Source of the DNA: WHSW01 sp963740055
Lineage (GTDB): Bacteria > Actinomycetota > Thermoleophilia > Solirubrobacterales > 70-9
Direction of reading: 5' to 3'
DNA length: 64,000 bases
NCBI GenBank assembly: GCA_963740055.1
Contig: CAVUCL010000005.1
Location: 1-64,000, forward strand
Part shown: piece by piece, positions 18,201 through 29,190 of the stretch
How positions within the stretch are numbered: the stretch's first letter is position 1
Layout of the letters: each line of letters starts with the position of its first letter
Notes under the pieces: model-generated
The model's input: only the letters and a program-made list of their open reading frames with translations
The model's database searches: none
Told to the model about the DNA's origin: nothing
Program-made: the position numbers and the translations under genes

Positions 18201-19013
18201 AGCAACGGCCGCCTTGGCGAGACGAGCGCCGCGGCGAGCCGGGCGGCGGAGCACGCGCGGCAGAGCAACAATCGCCGCGAGGTCGGCTGGGCCCTGGGAC
18301 AGAACGCTCTCTGCGCGATTCACGGACCGATGCCGGTCGCGGAGGGTCTGAGCTGGCTCGAGCGGTTGCTCCAGGCGGAGCCGGAGAACCGCACCCTGGA
18401 TGCGAACCTGTCGGGGTTCGTCACCGTGCTCGAGGCGATGAGCGGCCGCTTCGACCAGGCTCGCGCCCACATCGAGGAGAGCCGCGCGCTCGCGCGGGAT
18501 CTCGGCCTGATGTGGCAGGCGGCCGTCCAAGAGCTGCTCAGCGGCTACGTCGAGTTGCTGGCCGGCGACCCCGTGGCAGCCGAGCGCGACATGCGGACGG
18601 CCGAGCAGATCTTCCGCGAGATCGGCGAGGGGTGGTTCCTCTCGACCGTCGCGGTCGATCTGCCGCGGGCCGTCTACGAACAGGGTCGCTACGACGATGC
18701 CTTCGCACTGCTCGGAGGCGATCGACGAGGCGCCGGCGCCGACCGATCGCGAGTGGCAGATCAAACGCACCGGCATTCCCGCGCGGCTGCTCGCGAGACG
18801 GGGCGAACTAGAGCGGGCCGAGGAGCTCGCCCGCGAGGGGGTCGGACTCGCCGCGGACAGCGAGTTCGTCGTCCTGCATGCCGACGTCCTTCTCGACCTG
18901 GCCGAGGTCCTCGGTCTGGCCGGCCGGCCGGAAGACGCAGCCGCCGCCGCCGCCGAGGCCGTGAGCCTCTACGAGCGCAAGGGGAACGTCGCCGCGGCAG
19001 AGAGAGCGCGGGA

Positions 19014-19029
<16 letters not shown>
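15243..19029 (+). CDS. BTAD/AfsR-type regulator with pseudo-cyclase, AAA ATPase and TPR domains (frameshifted)
   Basis: A giant transcriptional regulator of about 1260 residues. Order: OmpR-like winged helix (1-92), BTAD helical domain (100-248), a class III nucleotide-cyclase-like domain (277-435), a STAND/AAA ATPase (from 454; Walker A GTAGIGKS with Lys490, Walker B VVFFEDVHW) and C-terminal TPR-like helices. The cyclase-like part has lost both metal aspartates (VLIAHR for VLFADL; GRSVIAVFG for GDxxxAxFG), so it is probably a binding module. One extra G in CTCGGAGGCG (18711-18720) shifts the frame; removing it yields LLEAIDEAPAP and an intact C-terminus. The tail overlaps the UvrA-like gene by 16 bases. 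Confidence 0.8.
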
Positions 19030-21404
<2,375 letters not shown>

Positions 21405-21496
21405 CCTGTCGTCATCCTCGCAGGGGCGGGTTGTCGAGGCCGCTGAGAGTGAACTGCGACGCGAGCGACCCGGCGCCTGCTAGAACCGGCGCCGTC

Positions 21497-23812
21497 GTGC
21501 GGGGACCTGAAGCGCAATACCGACCGCTGCGGCTGCTCTGGGCGATCGGCTGGGCGGTGCTGGCGCTGGCGCTCTCGAGCGCCTCGCGCGCCGACGCCGC
21601 GGGCGAAGGGACGCCCGCGTTCACCGCCCACGGGAGCGTCGAGCAGGTCTACGCGACCGGGTTGCGCCCCGGGGCGAAGGCGACGCTGCTCGACCGCCGC
21701 GGCCGGAAGCTGAAGTCGAGCCGGGCCAACGCTGAGGGAGGCGTGCTCTTTCGACGCGTGAAGCCCGGTGGCGGCTACCGCGTTCGGTTCGGCCCGAAGC
21801 GGACGAAGTCGGAGCCACTGAAGGTGCTCTCGGACCGGTCGGCGCCACCGAGCGCCGACATCTACGAGCAGGAGATCCCGCCCGACGGATACGGCTACCT
21901 GACCACCCGTGACGGCACGAAGCTGGCGATCAACGTCCACCCGCCGACCGATCTATCGAGCGTGCTGCCGACCGGCGAGGCCCCGCCGGCCCCGGACGGC
22001 CCGACGCCGACGCTGATCGAGTACTCCGGCTACGGCTACGCCGACCCCGACGGTCCCGAGAGCGGGATCTCGGTCGTCGGCAACCTGATGGGGTTCACGG
22101 TCGTCGACGTGAACATGCGCGGCACCGGCTGCTCGGGCGGCGCCTTCGACTTCTTCGAGCGGCTTCAGAGCCTCGACGGCTACGACGTGATCGAGACGAT
22201 CTCGCGCCAGCCCTGGGTGCAGCACGGAAAGGTGGGGATGATGGGCATCTCCTACGGCGGGATCAGCCAGCTGTTCACCGCAGCGACCAAGCCGCCCAGC
22301 CTCGCCGCGATCACCCCGCTGTCGGTGATCGACCAGGTGCAGACGACGCTCTACCCGGGCGGCGTCCTCAATACCGGCTTCGCCTTCGAGTGGGCGAAGG
22401 ACCGGATCGAGGACGCCAAGCCCGCCTCCCCGGACGAGGGTCAGCCGTGGGCATGGGAGCGGATCCAGGAGGGCGATCAGGTCTGCAAGGAGAACCAGGC
22501 GCTGCACGCCGAGGCCCCGGACCTGCGGCGAAAGGTGCGCCGCAACGACCACTACCGGCCGAAGGTCGCCGACCCGCTCTCGCCGGTCACCTTCGTCGAC
22601 AAGATCGAGGTGCCGACGTTCCTCGCCTGCCAGTGGGAGGACGAGCAGACGGGCGGCCACTGCCCGACCCTCGCCTCGCGCTTCACCGGCACCGACCGGA
22701 AGTGGTTCACGTTCACGAACGGAACCCACGCCGACTCGCTCGACCCCGAGACGGTCAACCGCTGGTTCGACTTCCTCCAGCTCTACGTGGCCAAACGGGC
22801 GCCGATCGTCTACTCGCCCTTCCTCCAGGCCGCGGGCCCGGTCCTCTATGAGGAGGCAATGGGGGTCTCAGGGGTGACGATGCCGCCCGACCCGATCCAG
22901 CAGGAGCCGACCTACGAGGGAGCGCTGGCGGCATTCGAGGCGCTGCAACCGGTGCGGATCCTGTTCGACAACGGCGCCGGCGGCGAGGAGCCGGGCCAGC
23001 CCTACCCCGGCTTCGAGCACTCCTTCGACCGCTTCCCGATCCCCGGGACCAAGGGCCGCACGTGGCACCTCGCGGGCAAGGGCAAGCTGAGCGACAAACG
23101 GCCGGCCCGCGGGCAGAAGCAGTCCTTCACCTGGGACGCCGACGCGCTGTCGCCGACCAACTTCACCGGCGACACCGGGTCCGGACCGGGCGGCATCTGG
23201 ACCGCGAGCCCGGATTACCAATGGCAGCAACCGCCGCGCCGCAACTCGCTCTCCTACGTCACCCGCCCACTCGAGGGCGACACGACGGTCATCGGCGCCG
23301 GGCGCGTCGATGTTTGGGTCCGCTCCTCGAAGCCGAACGTCGACCTCCAGGCGACGATCAGCGAGGTGCGCCCCGACGGCAAGGAGGCCTACGTACAGAG
23401 CGGGTGGGTGCGCGGCGAGATGCGCAGGCTCGACCGGAAAAAGAGCACCCGCCTCGCACCCGCGCTCAGCCTCCGCAAGTCCGACGTCGAGCCGCTCCCG
23501 CGCGACCGCTTCGCCAAGGTGACGATCCCGCTCTACTACCAGGGTCACGCCTACCGCGCCGGCTCCCGAATCCGGGTCACGATCTCGGCTCCCGGCGGCG
23601 ACCAGCCGATCTGGGCGTTCCCGCGCGCGCGCCCGAAGGGGAAGGCGAAGGTCGCGATCGCCTCGTCCGAGCGGCGGCCCTCGCGCCTCAGGCTTCCGGT
23701 CGTGCCCGGCGTGGAGGTTCCCACCGAGCTCCCGCCGTGCCCGGGGTTGAGGGGCGAGCCGTGCCGGGACTACGAAGCGCCCTCGAAGCGCTCGCTCAGC
23801 CGCAGCCGATAG
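21497..23812 (+). CDS. Secreted CocE/NonD-family (X-Pro dipeptidyl-peptidase-like) hydrolase, copy 1
   Basis: A roughly 771-residue secreted S15/CocE hydrolase. The chosen GTG gives a signal peptide (PLRLLWAIGWAVLALALSS...) cleaved near SRADA. After a small beta N-domain comes the alpha/beta-hydrolase core with GTGCSGGAFDFFERL, nucleophile Ser252 in GMMGISYGGIS and putative catalytic His411 in TNGTHADSLD, then the C-terminal jelly-roll typical of CocE (DVWVRSS... KVTIPLYYQGHAYRAGSRIRV). The substrate may be an ester, amide or proline peptide. A close paralogue lies about 11 kb downstream. Confidence 0.85.
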   Translation: MRGPEAQYRPLRLLWAIGWAVLALALSSASRADAAGEGTPAFTAHGSVEQVYATGLRPGAKATLLDRRGRKLKSSRANAEGGVLFRRVKPGGGYRVRFGPKRTKSEPLKVLSDRSAPPSADIYEQEIPPDGYGYLTTRDGTKLAINVHPPTDLSSVLPTGEAPPAPDGPTPTLIEYSGYGYADPDGPESGISVVGNLMGFTVVDVNMRGTGCSGGAFDFFERLQSLDGYDVIETISRQPWVQHGKVGMMGISYGGISQLFTAATKPPSLAAITPLSVIDQVQTTLYPGGVLNTGFAFEWAKDRIEDAKPASPDEGQPWAWERIQEGDQVCKENQALHAEAPDLRRKVRRNDHYRPKVADPLSPVTFVDKIEVPTFLACQWEDEQTGGHCPTLASRFTGTDRKWFTFTNGTHADSLDPETVNRWFDFLQLYVAKRAPIVYSPFLQAAGPVLYEEAMGVSGVTMPPDPIQQEPTYEGALAAFEALQPVRILFDNGAGGEEPGQPYPGFEHSFDRFPIPGTKGRTWHLAGKGKLSDKRPARGQKQSFTWDADALSPTNFTGDTGSGPGGIWTASPDYQWQQPPRRNSLSYVTRPLEGDTTVIGAGRVDVWVRSSKPNVDLQATISEVRPDGKEAYVQSGWVRGEMRRLDRKKSTRLAPALSLRKSDVEPLPRDRFAKVTIPLYYQGHAYRAGSRIRVTISAPGGDQPIWAFPRARPKGKAKVAIASSERRPSRLRLPVVPGVEVPTELPPCPGLRGEPCRDYEAPSKRSLSRSR

Positions 23813-23894
23813 GCGGGGTCGCCAGGGCAGGAACACCGGCGCCGCCCGTCGAAAGGGCTCATCGATCGCGCAGATCCCAACGAAGGAGAGCACC

Positions 23895-24299
23895 ATGCAC
23901 GCAGGCGAATCGGCTCGAAAGGGCGACTCCGGATGGGCGGCGTTCGCGGGAGTGATCATGTTCGTCGTCGGGTCGCTGAGCGCGCTCTGGGGGCTCGGAG
24001 GGATCCTCAACGACGACATCGTCGTGGTCGGAGGTCAGGGCGCGATCATCGCCGACATCACCACCTGGGGCTGGGTGCACCTGATCCTCGGCTCGCTGGT
24101 CGCGCTCACCGGGATCGGTCTGCTGACCGGGAACCCCGCGGCGCGATGGTTCGGCGTGATCGTGGTCACCGTCAACGCGATCGCCCAGATCGTCTGGTTC
24201 CCCGCCGCGCCGCTGTGGGCCTTCCTGATGATCGTCCTCGACGTCACGATCCTCTATCAGCTGACCGCGCGCTGGGACTACCAAGCCAAGTGGGATTGA
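23895..24299 (+). CDS. DUF7144-type small membrane protein
   Basis: A 134-residue protein with four hydrophobic segments (WAAFAGVIMFVVGSLSALWG, TWGWVHLILGSLVALTGIGL, FGVIVVTVNAIAQIVWF, PLWAFLMIVLDVTILYQL) and short charged ends. The WAxFAGxxxFxxG start and the DVxIxYxLT ending match a widespread actinobacterial membrane family that I associate with DUF7144. AAGGAGAG before the ATG is a strong ribosome-binding site. Function unknown. Confidence 0.75.
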   Translation: MHAGESARKGDSGWAAFAGVIMFVVGSLSALWGLGGILNDDIVVVGGQGAIIADITTWGWVHLILGSLVALTGIGLLTGNPAARWFGVIVVTVNAIAQIVWFPAAPLWAFLMIVLDVTILYQLTARWDYQAKWD

Positions 24300-24385
24300 T
24301 CGTATCCGGGCGCCTCGTTTGGCTGACGGCATACCGGTGGTAGGTTGCCGGAGATCGTTGAAGGCAACTCGAGGAGGGGGTAGTG

Positions 24386-24775
24386 ATGAGTGAAACGCTG
24401 AACGGCACCTGCCTGTGCGGTGGGGTCGAGTATGAGGTCGAGGATCCCCAGGCGCTGGGCTACTGCCACTGCAGTCGCTGCCAGCGGTGGACGGGCTCGA
24501 GCCTCGCGGGAGTGGTGGTGGCGAAGGAGAACTTCAGCTTCACCAAGGGCGAGGAGCTGGTCAAGACCTACGAGAGCGAGCTCGCGCCGCGCAACTTCTG
24601 CAGCAACTGCGGCTCCAGCATCTTCGATGACCTCGGCGCGGTCTACTTCGTCGCCGCGGGACTGATGAGCGACCTCGACCTGAAGCCGAGTTTCCACCAG
24701 CAGGTCGCATACAAGGCCAGCTGGCATCAGATCGGCGACGACGCGCCGCAGTTCGACGAGATGCCGCCGGGCTGA
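24386..24775 (+). CDS. GFA-family zinc protein
   Basis: A 129-residue protein of the glutathione-dependent formaldehyde-activating (GFA/CENP-V) family. The zinc-binding cysteines are in place: CLCGGVEYE, CHCSRCQRWTGSS and FCSNCGSSIF. The fold is known to bind zinc, but most members have no proven enzymatic role in formaldehyde metabolism. An upstream in-frame GTG is possible; the ATG has better spacing from GGAGGGGG. TAGGTT 40-45 bases upstream is a plausible -10 box. Confidence 0.85.
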   Translation: MSETLNGTCLCGGVEYEVEDPQALGYCHCSRCQRWTGSSLAGVVVAKENFSFTKGEELVKTYESELAPRNFCSNCGSSIFDDLGAVYFVAAGLMSDLDLKPSFHQQVAYKASWHQIGDDAPQFDEMPPG

Positions 24776-24790
24776 CGCGCGGGCTGACCG

Positions 24791-25366
24791 TCAGCCGGCG
24801 CGCGCTCGATCCTCGATCTGGCGCATCATCGCCGGGTAGACGATCAGGTGGCGAAACGGCCTGATCGCGGCCATGTAGGCGTTCCCGAGCAGTCCGTTCG
24901 GCTTCACCAGGACGGCCATCTGGGCGCGAAAGCGACCGCTCTCGTCGGTGACGCGACCGATGTGGAGGACCCCGTGCATGGTCCGGTTGGCGACCTCGGC
25001 GGCCCACTCGCCGTCGAGCAGGTAGAGGGAGGTGAACGGGAGCGCCTCGAACTGTGGCCCGGACGGGGCATCGCGCAGGTCAGCGGGCAGGCGCTCGCGT
25101 AGGCTCGGGACCCGGGAGCCGAGGCCGTCGTCGGGGTCGTCCCAGCCGAGCAGCTCGCCGAGCTTCCAGCGGATCGCGAACAGCGCCCGCACGGCCGCGG
25201 GCGAGTCTCGGGACGGGTCGGCCGAGGCGAACTCGTCCACGAGCCGGTCGAAGTCGTCGGCGCTGCCGGTACCCGGCAGCGCCCAGACGTCCTCGAGGCG
25301 GAAGTCGTCGGTGAGCTCGTGGATCCGCCAGGGACGGGAGGTGTGGGCGCTGTTCGGCAGCCTCAT
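24791..25366 (-). CDS. DUF2867-family protein
   Basis: A 191-residue protein of the DUF2867 family, seen as a stand-alone protein or fused to NAD-binding domains. Recognisable are RIHELTDDFRLEDVWALP at the start, the Ala-rich LFAIRWKLGELLGWD helix, and the ending LVKPNGLLGNAYMAAIRPFRHLIVYPAMMRQIE. The ATG overlaps the stop of the TetR gene by four bases, so it is coupled to and presumably controlled by that repressor. Function unknown; a lipid or hydrophobic ligand is possible from the START-like predicted fold. Confidence 0.8.
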   Translation of the reverse strand: MRLPNSAHTSRPWRIHELTDDFRLEDVWALPGTGSADDFDRLVDEFASADPSRDSPAAVRALFAIRWKLGELLGWDDPDDGLGSRVPSLRERLPADLRDAPSGPQFEALPFTSLYLLDGEWAAEVANRTMHGVLHIGRVTDESGRFRAQMAVLVKPNGLLGNAYMAAIRPFRHLIVYPAMMRQIEDRARAG

Positions 25367-25983
25367 CGGACCCCGATCGAGTCGGGGGCGAGGCCGAGCA
25401 CGCCGGCGGTCGCGCGCGCGGTGAGCAGCTCGTCGTAGGGCGCTCGGCCCGCGAGCTCGATCACCGCTCCCTCCATCGCGCCGATGAAGGCCAGCGCGAC
25501 GGTCCTCGCCGGGGGGCCGGCCGGGATCGTCCCCGCCCGGCGCCCGGCGGCGATCAGGCGGGCGCAGCGCTTGACCAGGCCTTCGGAGATGCGCTCGAGA
25601 TGGCGCCCGACGGGGTGGTCCTGGCCGCTGAACTCGAGCCTGAGCGCGATCGCGACCCGGGCGACGTCTCGCCGGCAGAAGACCGCGTGCCCGCGCGCCA
25701 GGGCGATCAGCGCGTCGACCGGATCGGCCTCGCGCTCGACCAGCGGCCCGACCTCCTCGCGCCAGGTCTCGTCGACCCAATCGAGCACCGCCAGGGCGAG
25801 GTCCTCCTTGTCGGCGAACTGGTGGTAGAGCGCCCCGCGCGTGTAGCCGGCGTCGCGGGCGACCTGCTCGAGGATCAGGTTGCCGTAGCCGTAGCGCGAC
25901 AGCCCTCGCGCCGCCGACTCGAGCAGCGCCGCTCGGCTGCGGGCGCTGCGGTGTGCCTGCGTGCGTGAGGACAGTACATGCAT
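25363..25983 (-). CDS. TetR-family repressor
   Basis: A 206-residue TetR regulator. The N-terminal HTH reads ALLESAARGLSRYGYGNLILEQVARDAGYTRGALYHQFADKEDLALAVLDW in the expected order (quoted only by its ends: ALLESAARGL to ALYHQFADKEDL), and the C-terminal helical ligand domain follows. It is the first gene of a two-gene unit with DUF2867. A perfect 16-bp palindrome covers the start codon, strongly suggesting autorepression and possibly control of the divergent DUF899 gene. The ATG used is the one in frame within that palindrome. Confidence 0.85.
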   Translation of the reverse strand: MHVLSSRTQAHRSARSRAALLESAARGLSRYGYGNLILEQVARDAGYTRGALYHQFADKEDLALAVLDWVDETWREEVGPLVEREADPVDALIALARGHAVFCRRDVARVAIALRLEFSGQDHPVGRHLERISEGLVKRCARLIAAGRRAGTIPAGPPARTVALAFIGAMEGAVIELAGRAPYDELLTARATAGVLGLAPDSIGVR

Positions 25984-25990
25984 GCATGTA
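25975..25990. promoter_or_regulatory. TetR operator candidate TACATGCATGCATGTA
   Basis: A perfect 16-bp palindrome that overlaps the TetR start codon, in the intergenic region with the divergent DUF899 gene. The TACATnCATGnATGTA style is common for TetR-family sites. Binding here would block initiation of the repressor's own transcript, whose -10-like CTAACAT is a few bases upstream. Confidence 0.6.
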
Positions 25991-26077
25991 TGTTAGCGGC
26001 GATTAGATTCGAGGATCGCGGCGGTCTCAATCGCCGGACGCCGCATGAACCTTCGACCCTGAGGAGGACGAGCCGAG

Positions 26078-26746
26078 ATGGACACACCGCCGATCGTCTC
26101 CCGCGAGGAATGGGACTCCGCGCGGGAACAGATGCTGATCAAGGAGAAGCAGCTGACCCGCGCCCGGGACGCGCTCGCGGCCGAGCGCCGGCGGATGCCG
26201 TGGATGGCGGTCGAAAAGCAGTACGCGTTCGAAGGGCCGGACGGCCCGGCGAGCCTGCTCGACCTGTTCGCCGGGCGCCGCCAACTGGTCATCTACCGGT
26301 TCTTCTTCGATCCCGACGTCGACGGATGGCCCGAGAAGGGGTGCCCCGGCTGCTCGTTCGTTGCCGACCAGGTCGCCCACCTCTCGCATCTGAACGCTCG
26401 CGACACCACGCTCGCGTTTGCCTCGCGGGCGCCGCAGCCCGAGATCGAGCGGCTGAAGGCGCGGATGGGCTGGGAGATCCCCTGGTACACGATCACCGAC
26501 GACTTCGATACCGACTTCGGAGTCCGCGAGTGGCACGGCACCAACGCCTTCCTTCGCGATGGCGAGCGGATCTTCCGCACCTACTTCATCGACAACCGCG
26601 GCGACGAGGCGATGGGGAGCACCTGGAGCTACCTCGACATCACTGCGCTCGGGCGCCAGGAGGAGTGGGAGGACTCGCCGGAGGGCTACCCGCAGACCGC
26701 GCCGTATCAGTGGTGGAGGCGACACGACGAGTACGAGCGGGCGTAG
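26078..26746 (+). CDS. DUF899-family thioredoxin-fold protein
   Basis: A 222-residue protein of the DUF899 family. Typical are SREEWDSAREQMLIKEKQLT at the N-terminus, the RRRMPWMAVEKQYAFEGPDG segment, LVIYRFFFDP, GCPGCSFVADQ (a CPGC motif in thioredoxin-like position) and LRDGERIFRTYFIDNRGDEA. The fold is thioredoxin-like and the CxxC suggests redox activity, but no function is proven. It begins a run with OsmC, only six bases apart, consistent with a thiol or peroxide-stress operon. GAGGAGGAC precedes the ATG. Confidence 0.8.
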   Translation: MDTPPIVSREEWDSAREQMLIKEKQLTRARDALAAERRRMPWMAVEKQYAFEGPDGPASLLDLFAGRRQLVIYRFFFDPDVDGWPEKGCPGCSFVADQVAHLSHLNARDTTLAFASRAPQPEIERLKARMGWEIPWYTITDDFDTDFGVREWHGTNAFLRDGERIFRTYFIDNRGDEAMGSTWSYLDITALGRQEEWEDSPEGYPQTAPYQWWRRHDEYERA

Positions 26747-26752
26747 CTCACG

Positions 26753-27226
26753 ATGGAGACGCACACCTATCGAGCCGAGCTACGTTGGCGCGGGTCGACC
26801 GCCGTCGGCTACGACGATTACGACCGCTCGCATCGGGTCGCGATCGCCGGCGACGAGCTGCGCCTGAGCAGCGACCCGGCGTTCCTCGGCGACGCGAAGC
26901 GGGCCAACCCCGAGCAGCTCCTGCTCGCGGCGGCGAGCTCGTGCCAGCTGCTCAGCTTCCTCGCGTTCGCGGCCCGCTCGCGGATCGACGTGCTCGCCTA
27001 CTCCGACGATGCCGAGGCGAAGATGCCCGAGGAGGTGAAGCCGATGCGGATCACCGAGATCATCCTGCGCCCGCGAATCGTGGTCGCCGCCGGAGCCGAC
27101 CTCGACCGGATCCGCCGGCTCGTCGACCGTGCCCACGAGGCCTGCTTCGTCGCCAACACCCTGAACGCCGAGCTGCGGCTCGAGCCGACGATCGAGGTCG
27201 GCGCGGAAGCGACGACGGGCGGCTGA
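26753..27226 (+). CDS. OsmC-family peroxiredoxin-like protein
   Basis: A 157-residue OsmC/Ohr-superfamily protein. The two redox cysteines are present in the expected contexts, AASSCQLLSFL and AHEACFVANTL, and the middle carries PEQLLLAAAS and TEIILRPRIVV. OsmC proteins reduce organic hydroperoxides with lipoyl or other thiols. It follows the DUF899 gene by six bases and probably shares its transcript. Confidence 0.85.
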   Translation: METHTYRAELRWRGSTAVGYDDYDRSHRVAIAGDELRLSSDPAFLGDAKRANPEQLLLAAASSCQLLSFLAFAARSRIDVLAYSDDAEAKMPEEVKPMRITEIILRPRIVVAAGADLDRIRRLVDRAHEACFVANTLNAELRLEPTIEVGAEATTGG

Positions 27227-27256
27227 AGCCCCGGCTTCGAGCGTTAGGCTCGACCG

Positions 27257-27616
27257 ATGGTGGTACGCAGAGTGGTCCCGAACCTGTTCGAGGCCGACCC
27301 GGCCGCCGCGCGGGAGTTCTACGCCGGCGTGTTCGGCTTCGAGGTCGCGATGGACATGGGCTGGATCGCCACCCTCGCGTCGCCGGAGCATCGCGCGGCC
27401 CAGGTGAGCGTGTTCGAGGCCGGGGCCGAGGGCGACCGCGACCCGTTCATCTCGATCGAGGTCGACGACGTCGACGCCGTGCACGCGCATGCGCTCGAGC
27501 GCGGCTGCGAGGTCGTCTACCCGCTGCGCGACGAGGACTGGGGCGTGCGCAGGTTCATGCTCCGCGATCCGGGCGGGCGGGTCGTCAACGTGCTCAGCCA
27601 TCGGCCGGCCGGCTGA
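27257..27616 (+). CDS. VOC/glyoxalase-family protein
   Basis: A 119-residue vicinal-oxygen-chelate protein: RRVVPNLFEADPAAAREFYAGVFGFE at the start (described by its key NLF and FYxxVFGFE), a central IEVDDVDAVHAHALERG, and RRFMLRDPGGRVVNVLSH at the end. The PAAARxFY helix and DPxGxxxN strand are typical. Dioxygenase, lyase or antibiotic-binding roles occur in the family; none can be chosen. TAGGCT seven bases before the ATG suggests its own short-leader promoter. Confidence 0.8.
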   Translation: MVVRRVVPNLFEADPAAAREFYAGVFGFEVAMDMGWIATLASPEHRAAQVSVFEAGAEGDRDPFISIEVDDVDAVHAHALERGCEVVYPLRDEDWGVRRFMLRDPGGRVVNVLSHRPAG

Positions 27617-27637
27617 AATCGCCCACCGCCGGCGCCG

Positions 27638-28465
27638 CTAGCGTCGCGAGGAGAGCTTCTCCTCGTAGACCTCGGTGGTCGAGCCGCCGAGCGCGTCGCG
27701 GATCGCGTCCTTGACCTGATCGGTGCGCCGGCCGGGCCGAAAGCGCGCCTCGGCGCGGGCCTGCCTGTCGGGATCGCGCTCGCCGTAGCGGCGCTTCGCC
27801 CACGGCGATCCGGGCTTGCCGAGCCGGAGCGCGCCGTAGATCGAGAGCGGCGCGATCAGGAAGCCGAGGGTCCCGTGCCAGAGGCGCTGCTTGAGCAGGC
27901 AGACGCCGGCGAAGCCGACCGCGAGCGCGACCGTGAGCACGCTGCCGAGCACGGCGCCAAAGCTGCCGTCGGAGAGCTCCAGCGGGCGGATCCCGAGCAG
28001 CATCAGCCCGAGGAGGGCGACGATCAGCACCGCGGCGTCGACCGAGGCGCGGCCCTCGCGGCTCCAGTAGACGTCGTCGAGGTAGAGCCAGAGCGCGAAC
28101 TCGTCGATCGTCAGGCCGATGCCGACCCCGAACGCGGCCGCGCAGATCTCGTAGATCGGGCTGACCGCGAAGCCGGCGAAGCTGACCGTCCCGGCGACGA
28201 TCATCAGCACGATCCCGAAGACGAGGTGGTGCACGTGCAGGCCGCCGTCGGAGACCACGCTCCCCGGCCACCACGGAACGCGCGGGCTGCGCATCAGCCG
28301 GGTCGAGATCCGGATGAACCCGAACGAGGCGATGATCCCCGCGAAGACGAGGAACAGCCATTGGCGGTCGTGCTCGACCAGCTGGTCGTTCCAGAAGTCG
28401 CCGAGCAACCCGGCGACGGGCAGCGCGATCGCCGGGGTGAGCTCGATCTCGATCAGCGCCCCCAT
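27638..28465 (-). CDS. Conserved integral membrane protein, function unknown
   Basis: A 275-residue protein with about six membrane segments (WLFLVFAGIIASFGFIRI, LVFGIVLMIVAGTVSFAG, EICAAAFGVGIGLTIDEF, AVLIVALLGLMLLGI, GSVLTVALAVGFAGV, FLIAPLSIYGAL) and a basic cytosolic tail of about 60 residues. A GLHVHHLVFG motif and the acidic TIDEFALWLYLDDVYW segment are conserved-looking and might bind metal or substrate. It is convergent with the VOC gene. No family name is recalled with confidence. Confidence 0.75.
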   Translation of the reverse strand: MGALIEIELTPAIALPVAGLLGDFWNDQLVEHDRQWLFLVFAGIIASFGFIRISTRLMRSPRVPWWPGSVVSDGGLHVHHLVFGIVLMIVAGTVSFAGFAVSPIYEICAAAFGVGIGLTIDEFALWLYLDDVYWSREGRASVDAAVLIVALLGLMLLGIRPLELSDGSFGAVLGSVLTVALAVGFAGVCLLKQRLWHGTLGFLIAPLSIYGALRLGKPGSPWAKRRYGERDPDRQARAEARFRPGRRTDQVKDAIRDALGGSTTEVYEEKLSSRR

Positions 28466-28548
28466 TGCCGGCGCATTATCCGCGCCTGCCGACCTCGCGG
28501 CCGCCCGGCTCTGGTGCCGGTCTCAGCGCCACCTCGTCGCCGGTGTCA

Positions 28549-29190
28549 TCAGCGCGACCGGACGGCGATTCCGGGGTAATCGGAGACGAAGCCGTCGCCG
28601 TCGTAGACGAGCCGGCAGGCGAAGTCGAATCTGGGGGCCGCGTAGTCGAATCGCCGGCGATCGCCCTCGTCGGCGATCCGCGCGTAGCGCTGCTCGAGCC
28701 GCTCGACCGCGCCACCGGCCACGCGCACGTAGGCCGCGGGCGCCTCGTGGACGAGTCGAGTGGCGAGGTCGACCGCGCTGGACGGCGTACTCGAATCGCC
28801 TACGTTCGCCGTCTCGACACGCGATCCGTCGTAGCCGCAGCTCTTGAGCTTGTCGCGGCCGCCCCCGCCAGCGGCAGCGATCGCGCCCGGGGCCGCCGGC
28901 GAGCCGATCGCTTGCCTCGCCGCCGCCGCGCAGCTCGTCGCGCCCGCGCCACGCGTTAGCGGTCAGCGACGCCGCCAGGCGAGGTCGACGTCGCAGCCGT
29001 CGAGCTCGGGTGCCGGGCGGCCGTCGACCCGTCCCTGCCCCCGTCCTCGTCGAGCAGTCGAGCACCGCGGTCCCGCCCAGCTCGCTCGCCGAGTGGGTCG
29101 ACGACCTCGCCCGCCCGCCCGCCATGCCCCGGGCCGGGTCGCTCGATCGCGTGACTCGGGAGCGCCCACGCAACCCCGTCCTCGCCGCGG
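28549..29190 (-). pseudogene. Degraded PF06475-like (putative glycolipid-binding) protein
   Basis: The last roughly 75 codons read cleanly: EAPAAYVRVAGGAVERLEQR, RFDYAAPRFDFACRL and DGDGFVSDYPGIAVR then TGA, the pattern of the PF06475 C-terminus. Further upstream PAPELDGCDVDLAW also fits that family's LDGCxDVDL motif but is followed by an in-frame stop, and between the two lies a stretch that keeps no single frame. The N-terminal part could not be reconstructed. Boundaries are approximate. Either a decayed gene or a badly assembled one. Confidence 0.45.
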
